A stretch of 24,601 nucleotides of DNA from an uncultured Oscillospiraceae bacterium (GTDB lineage Bacteria; Bacillota; Clostridia; Oscillospirales; Acutalibacteraceae). The stretch lies in contig CAJUPK010000018.1 in NCBI GenBank assembly GCA_910588415.1, positions 1 to 24,601 on the forward strand. The letters run 5' to 3'. Shown here in pieces: positions 15,977 to 23,046 of the stretch. How positions within the stretch are numbered: position 1 is the first letter of the stretch; the number at the start of each line of letters is the position of its first letter. A program made the translations under genes and the position numbers. Below the pieces are notes generated by a model, which made no database searches, was not told the origin of the DNA, and saw nothing but the letters and a program-made list of their open reading frames with translations.

Positions 15977-16005
15977 TTGACTTGTCCGCTGTAACAGGGT
16001 AAAAT
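15977..16005 (+). promoter_or_regulatory. Promoter of the citrate synthase gene
   Basis: TTGACT (15977-15982), 17-base spacer, TAAAAT (16000-16005). The start is near 16012, an 80-base leader before the gene at 16092. Confidence 0.75.
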
Positions 16006-16091
16006 AATAGAATCTCTTTCCTGTTTACGGAAAAACTAGTCCATCTATGCCGCTATACACAATCATATATATTACAAAGGAGGGCCTGCTT

Positions 16092-17459
16092 ATGCAGAGA
16101 CTAAATAATGAAAGCCCCCAGAGTACCACAATCCAGGAGCTTTGCGCGGAATACCGGGAGAACAATGCCATCAGCCGGGAGGAATACCAGAAGAACCGGG
16201 TGAAACGCGGCCTAAGAAATCCAGACGGTACGGGTGTAATGGCTGGGCTGACCCATGTGTGCAATGTGCATGGATACTTGATTGATGACGGAGACAAGGT
16301 GCCGGATAAGGGCCGGCTGACCTATCGGGGAATCAACATAGAGGATATTGTGGCTGGCTGCCAGGCAGAAGGCCGCTTTGGATTTGAAGAGATCGTATGG
16401 CTGTTGATTTTTGGAAAGCTGCCCAACCGGCGGCAGTATGACCGGATGTGCGGGCTTCTATATGACAATAGAGAGCTTCCTGAAAACTTTCCAGAAGACA
16501 TGATTATCAAAGCGCCGTCCAGGGATGTAATGAATAAGCTGGCCCGTTCAGTGCTGGCCCTCTATTCCTATGATGACGACCCGGAAGACCCATCTTTAGA
16601 GAATAATATGCGGCAGAGTATCTCTCTGATTGCCCGGATGCCCTCCATTATGGCCTACTCATATCAGGTGAAGCGCCGCCGTTTTGACAAGGAGAGTATG
16701 TTCTTTCATCCCTACGAGCCGGGCCACCGCACGGCTCAGGCCATTCTAAATTCGCTGCGCCCAGACCGGATGTTTACGCAGCAGGAGGCGGAATTGCTGG
16801 ATCTATGTATGGTGCTGCATGCGGAGCATGGAGGGGGAAACAATTCCACCTTTACAACCCGCGTGCTTACATCAGCCGGAACGGACATATATTCGGCTAT
16901 TGGCGCGGCGGTCGGCTCACTGAAAGGTGTGCGGCACGGAGGCGCAAACCACCGAGTCCGTCAGATGATGGATGACCTGATGGAGCATGTCCACGATTGG
17001 AAAGATGAGGACGAGGTAGAGCGGTACCTGGAAAAAATTCTGCGGGGTGAAGCAGGCGATGGCAGCGGGCTTATCTATGGTATGGGCCACGCCATTTATA
17101 CATTGTCGGACCCCCGGGCGGTGATTCTGAAAGAAAAGGCCAGGGGCCTGGCAGAGGAAAAGGGATTTAACGACAAACTTGCCCTCTATGAGCTGGTGGA
17201 ACGCTTGTCCCCTGGCGCGTTTCTGCGTACCACTGGCAAAGAAAAAGTGATTTGTGCCAATGTGGATTTCTATTCTGGCTTGATATACCAAATGCTCGGT
17301 ATCCCGGAGGAACTGTTTACACCCATGTTTGCGGTATCCCGAATTGCAGGCTGGTGCGCTCATAGGATTGAAGAGCTGACTACTGGCGGCAGGAGTATGC
17401 GTCCGGCCTATCGGGCCTTGCCTGTGCGGCAGAAGTATGTGCCCCTAGACCAGCGGTAG
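16092..17459 (+). CDS. Citrate synthase (citrate/2-methylcitrate synthase family)
   Basis: A 455-residue citrate synthase, which condenses oxaloacetate and acetyl-CoA. Active-site residues are visible: His246 in HAEHGGGNNSTF, His282 in RHGGANHRV, His333 in GMGHAIYTLSDPRA and Asp392 in NVDFYSG. The usual GHRVY is GHAIY here, a form typical of the long citrate synthases of gut Clostridia. ATG 16092 lies 7 bases after AAAGGAGGG; an in-frame ATG at 16047 would add 15 residues. It is monocistronic with its own promoter; no other TCA-cycle gene is in the window, so the likely role is 2-oxoglutarate/glutamate supply. 2-methylcitrate activity cannot be excluded. Confidence 0.93.
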   Translation: MQRLNNESPQSTTIQELCAEYRENNAISREEYQKNRVKRGLRNPDGTGVMAGLTHVCNVHGYLIDDGDKVPDKGRLTYRGINIEDIVAGCQAEGRFGFEEIVWLLIFGKLPNRRQYDRMCGLLYDNRELPENFPEDMIIKAPSRDVMNKLARSVLALYSYDDDPEDPSLENNMRQSISLIARMPSIMAYSYQVKRRRFDKESMFFHPYEPGHRTAQAILNSLRPDRMFTQQEAELLDLCMVLHAEHGGGNNSTFTTRVLTSAGTDIYSAIGAAVGSLKGVRHGGANHRVRQMMDDLMEHVHDWKDEDEVERYLEKILRGEAGDGSGLIYGMGHAIYTLSDPRAVILKEKARGLAEEKGFNDKLALYELVERLSPGAFLRTTGKEKVICANVDFYSGLIYQMLGIPEELFTPMFAVSRIAGWCAHRIEELTTGGRSMRPAYRALPVRQKYVPLDQR

Positions 17460-17490
17460 AGGCAAGAGAAGCTGGCTGGCGAAAAACCTG

Positions 17491-17519
17491 TTGGAAAATT
17501 TCTTGAAATGTGGTAGAAT
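17491..17519 (+). promoter_or_regulatory. Promoter of the 8-TM protein gene
   Basis: TTGGAA (17491-17496), 17-base spacer, TAGAAT (17514-17519). It leaves a leader of about 135 bases in which nothing was recognised. Confidence 0.5.
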
Positions 17520-17659
17520 GTACACGACAGGGATCGCAAGGGAAGAATGTGGCTGTATGGCCGCGTGCTGGGGGATTATGGCTTTCAGCTCTAAATTCCC
17601 CGGCATTTTCCTCTGTCAAACAATATTTCCAGCAAATGGGAACCGAGGGATGAAATCGC

Positions 17660-18532
17660 ATGAACAGTTGCAAGGTGAAAAGGATACAGAACGGATGGAC
17701 CGCTGTATTGGTGGGCATAGGCTCTGGAGTGATACTCCGGATCCTTATGATGGTATGTTTCTTTGACTATGAAACGGGATTTTACACGGACAAAGGCATT
17801 GCCGCCTGGCTAAGCCTGCTGCTGCCATTGGCGGCAGCTGTGCTGGGCGGGGTGTTGTTTGCCCGTGCTAAAGCGGACTTTGGCAGTTATGTGCGAAGAA
17901 AAAACTATCCAGCTGGAATCATGGCAGTCATTTCTGGGCTGGTACTTCTCTATACAGGGGCTGTAATGGTCATGGACTATGTTTCTTATAGAGAATCAGG
18001 TTTTTCCCAGTTTGAGTCAGCTAGGCAGGGATTGGTTCATGTAGCTTTTATGGTCATGTGCCTGGTCTTTGGAGTTGTACAGCTTATCTCAGGGGTTAGC
18101 TTTCTTTCAGGCGGGAAGATGTTCTGTAAGCTGCCTTTGCTTCCTGTAACAGGCGTGCTTTGGGGAATGGCCTATCTGGTGCTGGTCTACGTATTTTATG
18201 CGAAGTCGTCTTCTTTTGTGGAGAACTTTTTTGCGGTGGTCGGGGCGGCTTTCCTAACACTGAGCCTGCTGTATATGTGCAAACTGCTGGCTGGGGTGGA
18301 GGAGCCAGGTTCTGCCTTGCGGCTCTTTATAGCCGGGGGACTCAGCGGGGTGCTGGTAACCGTATACACGCTGGTAAACCTAGTACTATGGTTGATGGGA
18401 AAAACCTATAGCGGCGAACTCCTCCCCCTGTTTTTGCTGTGCGGTTTGACAGTATCTGTCTATGTGCTGGCATTTATAGAAGGATGCAGCTGCACGGGGT
18501 CACAGGGGGATGAAAGGCAGGAGCAGGCCTGA
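17660..18532 (+). CDS. Uncharacterised polytopic membrane protein (8 predicted helices)
   Basis: A 290-residue protein that I do not recognise. Eight hydrophobic stretches are seen at about 12-35, 46-68, 84-108, 124-149, 159-180, 189-210, 219-246 and 253-274, with short loops and no soluble domain. Loops after helices 2 and 6 are basic or polar (RAKADFGSYVRRKNY; GVEEPGSA). The C-terminus ends with CSCTGSQGDERQEQA. ATG 17660 has GAGGGA about 10 bases upstream. It has its own promoter and lies between citrate synthase and an orphan gene with no visible functional link. Codon use is like its neighbours, so no sign of recent transfer. Confidence 0.7.
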   Translation: MNSCKVKRIQNGWTAVLVGIGSGVILRILMMVCFFDYETGFYTDKGIAAWLSLLLPLAAAVLGGVLFARAKADFGSYVRRKNYPAGIMAVISGLVLLYTGAVMVMDYVSYRESGFSQFESARQGLVHVAFMVMCLVFGVVQLISGVSFLSGGKMFCKLPLLPVTGVLWGMAYLVLVYVFYAKSSSFVENFFAVVGAAFLTLSLLYMCKLLAGVEEPGSALRLFIAGGLSGVLVTVYTLVNLVLWLMGKTYSGELLPLFLLCGLTVSVYVLAFIEGCSCTGSQGDERQEQA

Positions 18533-18559
18533 ACGAGGGCGTGCCAACTCGATGAGACC

Positions 18560-18581
18560 GCGAAACCTTTACTTTCGCTCT
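18560..18581. repeat. Solo copy of the terminal repeat found at 24276
   Basis: The reverse complement of these 22 bases matches 24276-24297 at 21 of 22 positions (core GAGCGAAAGTAAA). It stands alone in the 82-base gap between the 8-TM gene and the next gene; no partner repeat lies near. It may be a decayed remnant of the 24276-24540 element. Confidence 0.7.
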
Positions 18582-18614
18582 TAAAAATCCCTGCGTGGGA
18601 AGGGAGAAAGGCCT

Positions 18615-19199
18615 ATGGAATACCTCTATCATGGTTCGGCAGTTCAAGGAATTGAGAGCCTGCGGGCGAGTTCGGCTTTGCATGGAACAGGGGAGCGGGT
18701 AGTCTACTTAACGGACAGTGTTCCCTATGCCCTATTTTATATTTGGGATGAGAAACACACGGGCTTCCAGTATAAACATATTACCGCTTGGCTGGAAGAT
18801 GGCTTGGCCCAGTACGAGGAACAGTTTGCGGGCCAATTAGCGGCTTTTTACCAGGGGGCCGCAGGTTGGTTATACAGAGTGGAGCGTACTCCTGAAATGC
18901 GGCCGGTAGAGGGCCGGGAGGGATTGTTCAGCGTGCTAGAGGACACATCGGTGGCAGATGCGGAATATATCCCGGACGTGTACGCAGCTTTGTTGGAGCA
19001 GGAGGTTCAAGGCAAGGCGAAAATCTGGCGCTTTTCAGAGCGCTCCCCAGAGAAACAGAAGGAATTGACAGGGATGGTGGCCCAGGCAATCGCTCAAAAC
19101 AGTTTCTATCCGGGTAAAGAGGAGGCTGCATTTTTCCAGCGCTTTTTTCCCGATGCCTGGCAGGCGGCGCGAAAATGGGGGACAGGAGAAAAGCCCTAG
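18615..19199 (+). CDS. Uncharacterised protein with ADP-ribosyltransferase-like N-terminus
   Basis: A 194-residue soluble protein. The N-terminus reads MEYLYHGSAVQGIESL, then GTGERVVYLTDSVPYALFYIW. HGS near the start, followed by VYLTD..YAL, resembles the first two parts (His and Tyr) of the H-Y-E pattern in the PARP/KptA-like ADP-ribosyltransferase fold; a third catalytic residue was not identified. The middle (GWLYRVERTPEMRPVEGREGLF) and the C-terminal helices are unknown to me. ATG 18615 follows GGGAGAAAGG. No antitoxin-like partner gene is next to it. Similar stand-alone proteins occur in Clostridia as hypothetical proteins. The enzyme activity is inference only. Confidence 0.7.
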   Translation: MEYLYHGSAVQGIESLRASSALHGTGERVVYLTDSVPYALFYIWDEKHTGFQYKHITAWLEDGLAQYEEQFAGQLAAFYQGAAGWLYRVERTPEMRPVEGREGLFSVLEDTSVADAEYIPDVYAALLEQEVQGKAKIWRFSERSPEKQKELTGMVAQAIAQNSFYPGKEEAAFFQRFFPDAWQAARKWGTGEKP

Positions 19200-19424
19200 A
19201 GGCTGCCCCTGTCCTGCCGTTCTCCGGGGTTTTGTGGTGCAAAGAAGCAAACCGTATTATTGGGCCCGACGCTCCGCATAGCAGAGGATAGAGGGCGCTG
19301 CAAATAATAAAATCCTGTTAAGAGAATCTGGGCCGCATAAATCCGCGTGTGAAAAAGATACCCAGCAGCAGGAAAACAGCTGTCCCAGTGCCCCGTGCCA
19401 CACCGGAAATTTTTTGGTAAGGAC

Positions 19425-19453
19425 TTGTATTTTTGGAAAAAATATAGTAAAAT
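19425..19453 (+). promoter_or_regulatory. Promoter of gap
   Basis: TTGTAT (19425-19430), 17-base spacer, TAAAAT (19448-19453), flanked by A/T-rich tracts. The start is near 19460, leaving a short leader with AGGAGGT. The 225 bases upstream (19200-19424) hold no gene that I can support. Confidence 0.7.
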
Positions 19454-19494
19454 AAATGCAGTCAGTCCTATCATATCTATAGGAGGTCATTCCA

Positions 19495-20508
19495 ATGTCT
19501 GTTAAAGTTGCAATCAATGGTTTCGGCCGGATCGGCCGTCTGGCTTTCCGCCAGATGTTCGGTGCGGAGGGCTACGAGGTCGTAGCTATCAACGATCTGA
19601 CCAGCCCCAAAATGCTGGCTCATCTGCTGAAGTATGACTCCGCCCAGGGCCGCTATGCTCTGTGCGACAAAGTGGAAGCCGGCGAGGATTCCATTACCGT
19701 AGACGGCAAGACCATCAAGATCTATGCTGAGAAGAACGCCGCCGACCTGCCCTGGGGCGAGATCGGCGTGGACGTTGTGCTGGAGTGCACTGGCTTCTAC
19801 TGCTCCAAGGACAAGTCCCAGGCCCACATTGATGCTGGCGCCAAGAAGGTTGTTATCTCTGCCCCCGCTGGCAATGACCTGAAGACCATCGTCTTCAGCG
19901 TGAATGAGAACACCCTGACCGCTGAGGATACCATCATCAGCGCGGCTTCCTGCACCACCAACTGCCTGGCTCCCATGGCCGACACTTTGAATAAGTATGC
20001 CCCCATCCAGAGCGGCATCATGACCACGGTTCATGCCTTCACAGGCGACCAGATGGTTCTGGACGGCCCCCATCGCAAGGGTGACCTCCGCCGCGCCCGC
20101 GCTGCTGCTGTGAACATCGTTCCCAACAGCACTGGCGCCGCCAAGGCTATTGGCCTGGTTATTCCCGAGCTGAACGGCAAGCTGATCGGCTCTGCCCAGC
20201 GCGTACCTGTGCCCACTGGTTCCACCACTATTTTGGTAGCTGTTGTCAAGGGCGAGAATGTCACCGTTGACGGCATCAACGCTGCCATGAAGGCTGCTGC
20301 CTCTGACTCCTTCGGCTACACCGAGGAGCCCCTGGTGTCCAGCGACATCATCGGCATCACCTACGGCTCTCTGTTCGACGCCACCCAGACCATGGTCACT
20401 GAGATTGGCAACGGCCTCTATCAGGTTCAGGTTGTTTCTTGGTATGACAACGAGAACAGCTACACCAGCCAGATGGTCCGCACCATCAAGTATTTCGCTT
20501 CCATCTAA
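19495..20508 (+). CDS. gap: Glyceraldehyde-3-phosphate dehydrogenase (NAD-dependent)
   Basis: A 337-residue glycolytic enzyme converting glyceraldehyde-3-phosphate, NAD and phosphate to 1,3-bisphosphoglycerate. The N-terminal dinucleotide fold shows INGFGRIGRLAFRQ (residues 8-20) and VVAINDL with Asp34, which favours NAD. The catalytic Cys152 is in SAASCTTNCLAPM and His179 in MTTVHAFTGDQ; the C-terminal WYDNENSYTSQM is also present. AGGAGGT precedes ATG 19495 by 8 bases. Codon use is very biased to C/G-ending codons (CTG, AAG, GGC, GCC, ATC), unlike the neighbouring genes, as expected for a highly expressed protein. It is monocistronic, with its own promoter and a downstream terminator. Confidence 0.98.
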   Translation: MSVKVAINGFGRIGRLAFRQMFGAEGYEVVAINDLTSPKMLAHLLKYDSAQGRYALCDKVEAGEDSITVDGKTIKIYAEKNAADLPWGEIGVDVVLECTGFYCSKDKSQAHIDAGAKKVVISAPAGNDLKTIVFSVNENTLTAEDTIISAASCTTNCLAPMADTLNKYAPIQSGIMTTVHAFTGDQMVLDGPHRKGDLRRARAAAVNIVPNSTGAAKAIGLVIPELNGKLIGSAQRVPVPTGSTTILVAVVKGENVTVDGINAAMKAAASDSFGYTEEPLVSSDIIGITYGSLFDATQTMVTEIGNGLYQVQVVSWYDNENSYTSQMVRTIKYFASI

Positions 20509-20601
20509 ACCATGGATGAAGCAGTTCTGCCAGCTGAACAGCGGCAGGGCTGGATTCTGCGGATAAAATGAAGAAACAGGCAGTGCCGCCAGGTGCTGTT
20601 T

Positions 20602-20640
20602 TGAGCCCCGTGGGACAAGCTCCTGCGGGGCTCATCCTTT
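20602..20640 (+). terminator. Likely terminator after gap
   Basis: TGAGCCCCG / CGGGGCTCA (20602-20610, 20626-20634) with partial pairing in the loop, followed by TCCTTT. The T-run is short, so efficiency is uncertain. Confidence 0.6.
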
Positions 20641-20659
20641 CAAGAGAGGAGTGCTAAGG

Positions 20660-21358
20660 ATGATTGAAATTATTGCATGGACCAATAAACTGGCAGAGCA
20701 ACTGCAGGAGGCTTTTGGTCCGCGGCTGCGCTTTGTGGGCTATCAAGGCAGCTATGCCCGGGGGGAAGCCACAGAGGAAAGCGATATAGACATTGTAACT
20801 GTGCTGGACGAAATCTCCATAGAAGACTTGACAGTATACCGGGAAATAGTAAAGGCTATGCCGCAAGGCGAGCTGGCCTGTGGGTTTCTTTGTGGGGAGA
20901 AAGAGCTGCTTCGCTGGCCAAAGGCTGACTCCCTGAATCTGCTTTTGGATACGACAGATGTATACGGCAGACTGCGGCCATTGCTGCCTGCCTTTACCTG
21001 CCGAGATGCCTGGGAAGCCCTGCGGTGGGGAGTTTCTGGGCTATACCACGCTGCCTGTCATGCTTGGGTTTATGACAGTGATCCGAAAACTGCGCTGCCT
21101 GGATTAGGGAAAGCGGCGTTCTTTTGTCTGCGGCTTTGGCTTTTATGCCGCAACAATCCATGGAGCCATCAAAAAAAGGAGATGATGCCGCTGTTAAGCA
21201 GCCGGGAGAAAGCCTTTCTTCAACTGACAATGGAGCCAGAACAGACGGCGGCCCTTACGCCGGAGGAAGCAGAGCGGGTATATGCCATGCTCATTGAATG
21301 GTGCAGGGAACAGCTGTGTTCCGTGGAGCCTCAGGGGCTGGACAAGCGTCCGTTATAG
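20660..21358 (+). CDS. Nucleotidyltransferase-domain protein (Pol beta fold)
   Basis: A 232-residue protein. Its N-terminal domain has the Pol-beta superfamily signature GSYARGEATEESDIDIV (residues 30-46, catalytic Asp42 and Asp44), with the third acidic residue probably near LLLDTTDVY. The C-terminal half is mostly helical (AWEALRWGVSGLYHAACHAWVY; FFCLRLWLLCRNNPW), as in kanamycin-nucleotidyltransferase-like or MNT-HEPN-like proteins. It may transfer a nucleotide to a small molecule or protein; the substrate is unknown and no resistance role should be assumed. ATG 20660 is 10 bases after AGGAG; a GTG at 20651 is too close to that site. The only visible promoter nearby is that of the next gene downstream. 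Confidence 0.8.
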   Translation: MIEIIAWTNKLAEQLQEAFGPRLRFVGYQGSYARGEATEESDIDIVTVLDEISIEDLTVYREIVKAMPQGELACGFLCGEKELLRWPKADSLNLLLDTTDVYGRLRPLLPAFTCRDAWEALRWGVSGLYHAACHAWVYDSDPKTALPGLGKAAFFCLRLWLLCRNNPWSHQKKEMMPLLSSREKAFLQLTMEPEQTAALTPEEAERVYAMLIEWCREQLCSVEPQGLDKRPL

Positions 21359-21384
21359 TCCATTATGAAAATTTCAGATTTCTC

Positions 21385-21415
21385 TTGACTTGGACACCGT
21401 GTCGCACCTTATACT
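21385..21415 (+). promoter_or_regulatory. MerR-type promoter with 19-base spacer and operator dyad
   Basis: TTGACT (21385-21390) and TATACT (21410-21415) are separated by 19 bases instead of 17, the hallmark of promoters controlled by MerR-family regulators that untwist the DNA. The spacer contains a perfect palindrome GACAC-C-GTGTC (21393-21403). It directly precedes the MerR gene at 21440, so autoregulation is likely. Confidence 0.75.
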
Positions 21416-21439
21416 TGGGAGCAGAGAGGAGTGAGCGCC

Positions 21440-22432
21440 ATGAACGAACTTTTGACTGTTACCGACGTGTCCCGGGAGCTGGGGATCTCCACCAGGATGC
21501 TGCGCTATTACGAGGAGCAGGGGCTTATCGAAAGCAGTCGGGTGGAGGGGTACGCCTACCGGATGTACGATGATGAAGCCGTAAGGCGCCTGCGGCAGGT
21601 CATTGTGCTGAGAAGGTTAAGGATACCCCTTCGGGAGGTGAAGCTAATCCTGGATGACCCCAGCGCCCAGTGGGCCATATTCGTCTTTCAGCAGAAGCTG
21701 ACGGAGTTTGACGCAGAGCTTGCGAATATCGGGGCGGTGCGTGCCGTGACAGAGGAACTGCTGGGCAGCTTAAAGAGCCGGTATTGGCTCCCGGCGGCTG
21801 ATGTGCTGCTGGACGAGGACATAAGCGCGGTGCTCCCCACTCTCGCAAACTCATATGAATTAGAAAAGGAGCGTGCCAAAAAGATGGAGAACCTAAATAA
21901 AGCCGAGGAGAACATGAAGCTGACAGACGTGCGCATCGTCCACCTGCCCGCCGCCACAGTGGCTGCGGCCCATTACATTGGCCCGGACCCAGAAAATCAT
22001 GCCGGAAGGCTGATAGCGGATTTTGCCAGAAAGAACAAGCTGTGGGAAACGAACAGCAGCGTGCGGCAGTATGGGTTTAACCATCCCAACCCGCCGCCAG
22101 AGGGGGGCGAGTACGGCTATGAGTTTTGGGTGACCATACCGGAGGATATGGAGGTGCCCGCGCCCTTGGAGAAGAAACACTTCCCGGGGGGGACTTACGC
22201 CGCCCATTGCATCCAGATGGGCAACTTTCACGAGTGGCAGTGGCTGTTCGGCTGGGCGTATGAGAGTGAAGAGTATGAGATCAACGGTTCCGGTTCGCCA
22301 GAGGACATGTACGGCTGCCTGGAGGAGCATTTGAACTATTACGACCATATCCGCAATACACCGGAAGGTGAGCCGGAGGTGTGTCAGCTGGACCTGCTTA
22401 TTCCTGTAAAGCCGAAAGCAAAACAGGCATAG
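21440..22432 (+). CDS. MerR family regulator with GyrI-like effector-binding domain
   Basis: A 330-residue one-component regulator. The N-terminal winged helix (residues 1-70) has LLTVTDVSRELGISTRMLRYYEEQGLIESSR and YRMYDDEAVRRLRQV; a helical dimerisation segment follows (about 75-155), then a C-terminal GyrI-like small-molecule binding domain (about 160-325) with VHLPAATVAAAHYIGP, YGFNHPNPPPEGGEYGYEFWVTIPED and GGTYAAHC. Proteins of this build sense hydrophobic or drug-like compounds. ATG 21440 lies 8 bases after AGAGGAG; an in-frame GTG at 21431 is less likely. It lies behind a MerR-type promoter. No transporter or target gene is next to it, so its only visible target is itself. Confidence 0.9.
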   Translation: MNELLTVTDVSRELGISTRMLRYYEEQGLIESSRVEGYAYRMYDDEAVRRLRQVIVLRRLRIPLREVKLILDDPSAQWAIFVFQQKLTEFDAELANIGAVRAVTEELLGSLKSRYWLPAADVLLDEDISAVLPTLANSYELEKERAKKMENLNKAEENMKLTDVRIVHLPAATVAAAHYIGPDPENHAGRLIADFARKNKLWETNSSVRQYGFNHPNPPPEGGEYGYEFWVTIPEDMEVPAPLEKKHFPGGTYAAHCIQMGNFHEWQWLFGWAYESEEYEINGSGSPEDMYGCLEEHLNYYDHIRNTPEGEPEVCQLDLLIPVKPKAKQA

Positions 22433-22503
22433 CCAAAGTACTTTGAAGTCTGCTAAAAAGGTTGTTTGTGTGTCAGCTTCAAAGCAACTTAGGTTAGAAA
22501 ACG

Positions 22504-22551
22504 AGCATAGAGAAAAGCCGCGCCGTTTGTGACGTGGCTTTTCTCTATGCT
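22504..22551 (-). terminator. Long hairpin between convergent genes
   Basis: A 16-bp perfect stem (arms 22504-22519 and 22536-22551), extended by about 3 further pairs. On the minus strand it is followed by CGTTTTCT and so can end the small Cys-rich gene; on the plus strand it is followed by TAATGG, so it stops the MerR transcript less well. Confidence 0.65.
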
Positions 22552-22562
22552 TAATGGAGGCA

Positions 22563-22790
22563 TCACAGCTTGAAGTCCTCTGGATCAAACTCGCTGGGCT
22601 TAATGGATGGGGCGGGGCGGGGTTCTCGGAGAAGGGGGTTATAAATATATTTGCGGCAGCGGCCATTTTCAGGAAATTTTCGGCCCAAGCTGCAGACAGT
22701 CTCTCCAGGCGGACCGCTGTTGTAGTAGCAGTAGGAGCAGTCTGGAGGAATATCCCGGCCAAAAAGTGGAACAGCTTTTTTTAAAAACAT
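22563..22790 (-). CDS. Small four-cysteine protein (possible zinc-binding)
   Basis: A 75-residue protein with Cys18, Cys21, Cys33 and Cys45 in the pattern CxxC-x11-C-x11-C (PPDCSYCYYN ... TVCSLGRKF ... GRCRKYIYNP), followed by a Pro/Arg-rich stretch and the ending SEFDPEDFKL. Similar small proteins with a C-terminal DPEDFKL-type ending are, to my memory, common in Clostridia and have no assigned function. Zinc binding is inferred from the cysteines. ATG 22790 is preferred because AGGTGAT lies 6 bases upstream; ATG 22796 and GTG 22799 are also in frame. It has its own consensus-like promoter at 22808-22836. Confidence 0.75.
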   Translation of the reverse strand: MFLKKAVPLFGRDIPPDCSYCYYNSGPPGETVCSLGRKFPENGRCRKYIYNPLLREPRPAPSIKPSEFDPEDFKL

Positions 22791-22807
22791 TCTCATCACC
22801 TAAAGGT

Positions 22808-22836
22808 ATTATACTCTCGATTGTCCTGTTTGGCAA
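22808..22836 (-). promoter_or_regulatory. Promoter of the small Cys-rich gene
   Basis: Minus strand TTGCCA (22831-22836), 17-base spacer, TATAAT (22808-22813). The predicted start near 22801 gives an unusually short leader of about 11 bases. Confidence 0.75.
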
Positions 22837-22884
22837 GTGGCAACATTTTAGAGGAGGGACTGCAATGGGTATAGGAGGAATGTA

Positions 22885-22980
22885 TTGGCCGTAAAGCATA
22901 CACTGGAAAACTTTGGGGCATCAAATTATACGGATTTCCCGATGTTTCAAACAAACCGCAAAAAGAAGTTTCATGGCTAA
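22885..22980 (+). CDS. Possible 31-residue small ORF (TTG start)
   Basis: TTG 22885 is 6 bases after AGGAGG and opens MAVKHTLENFGASNYTDFPM..., ending in a basic NRKKKFHG. An ATG at 22865 behind GGAGGG opens only a nine-codon frame, and a third frame here is also open for about 40 codons. No promoter is visible. It could be a small gene, a decayed gene or chance. Confidence 0.2.
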   Translation: MAVKHTLENFGASNYTDFPMFQTNRKKKFHG

Positions 22981-23046
22981 AATTCTTTGGTGGCTGGGGA
23001 TGAAAGCGATACCTTTCCTTGGAAGAGTTGGTTTTCAAGGGACCAG

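Noticed and set aside
19257..19474. Minus-strand short frames before gap, including a 27-residue hydrophobic peptide starting MARGTGTAVF
   Set aside because: It looks like a small membrane peptide but has no ribosome site or promoter, and the region upstream of it is the gap promoter on the other strand.
19477..20073. A 198-codon open frame antisense to gap
   Set aside because: It is a shadow of the strongly biased GC-ending codons of gap; there is no ribosome site and the product has no recognisable domain.
21893..22762. A 289-codon minus-strand frame opposite the MerR gene
   Set aside because: It overlaps the GyrI-like domain, the long hairpin at 22504-22551 and the small Cys-rich gene in another frame, which has much better start signals.
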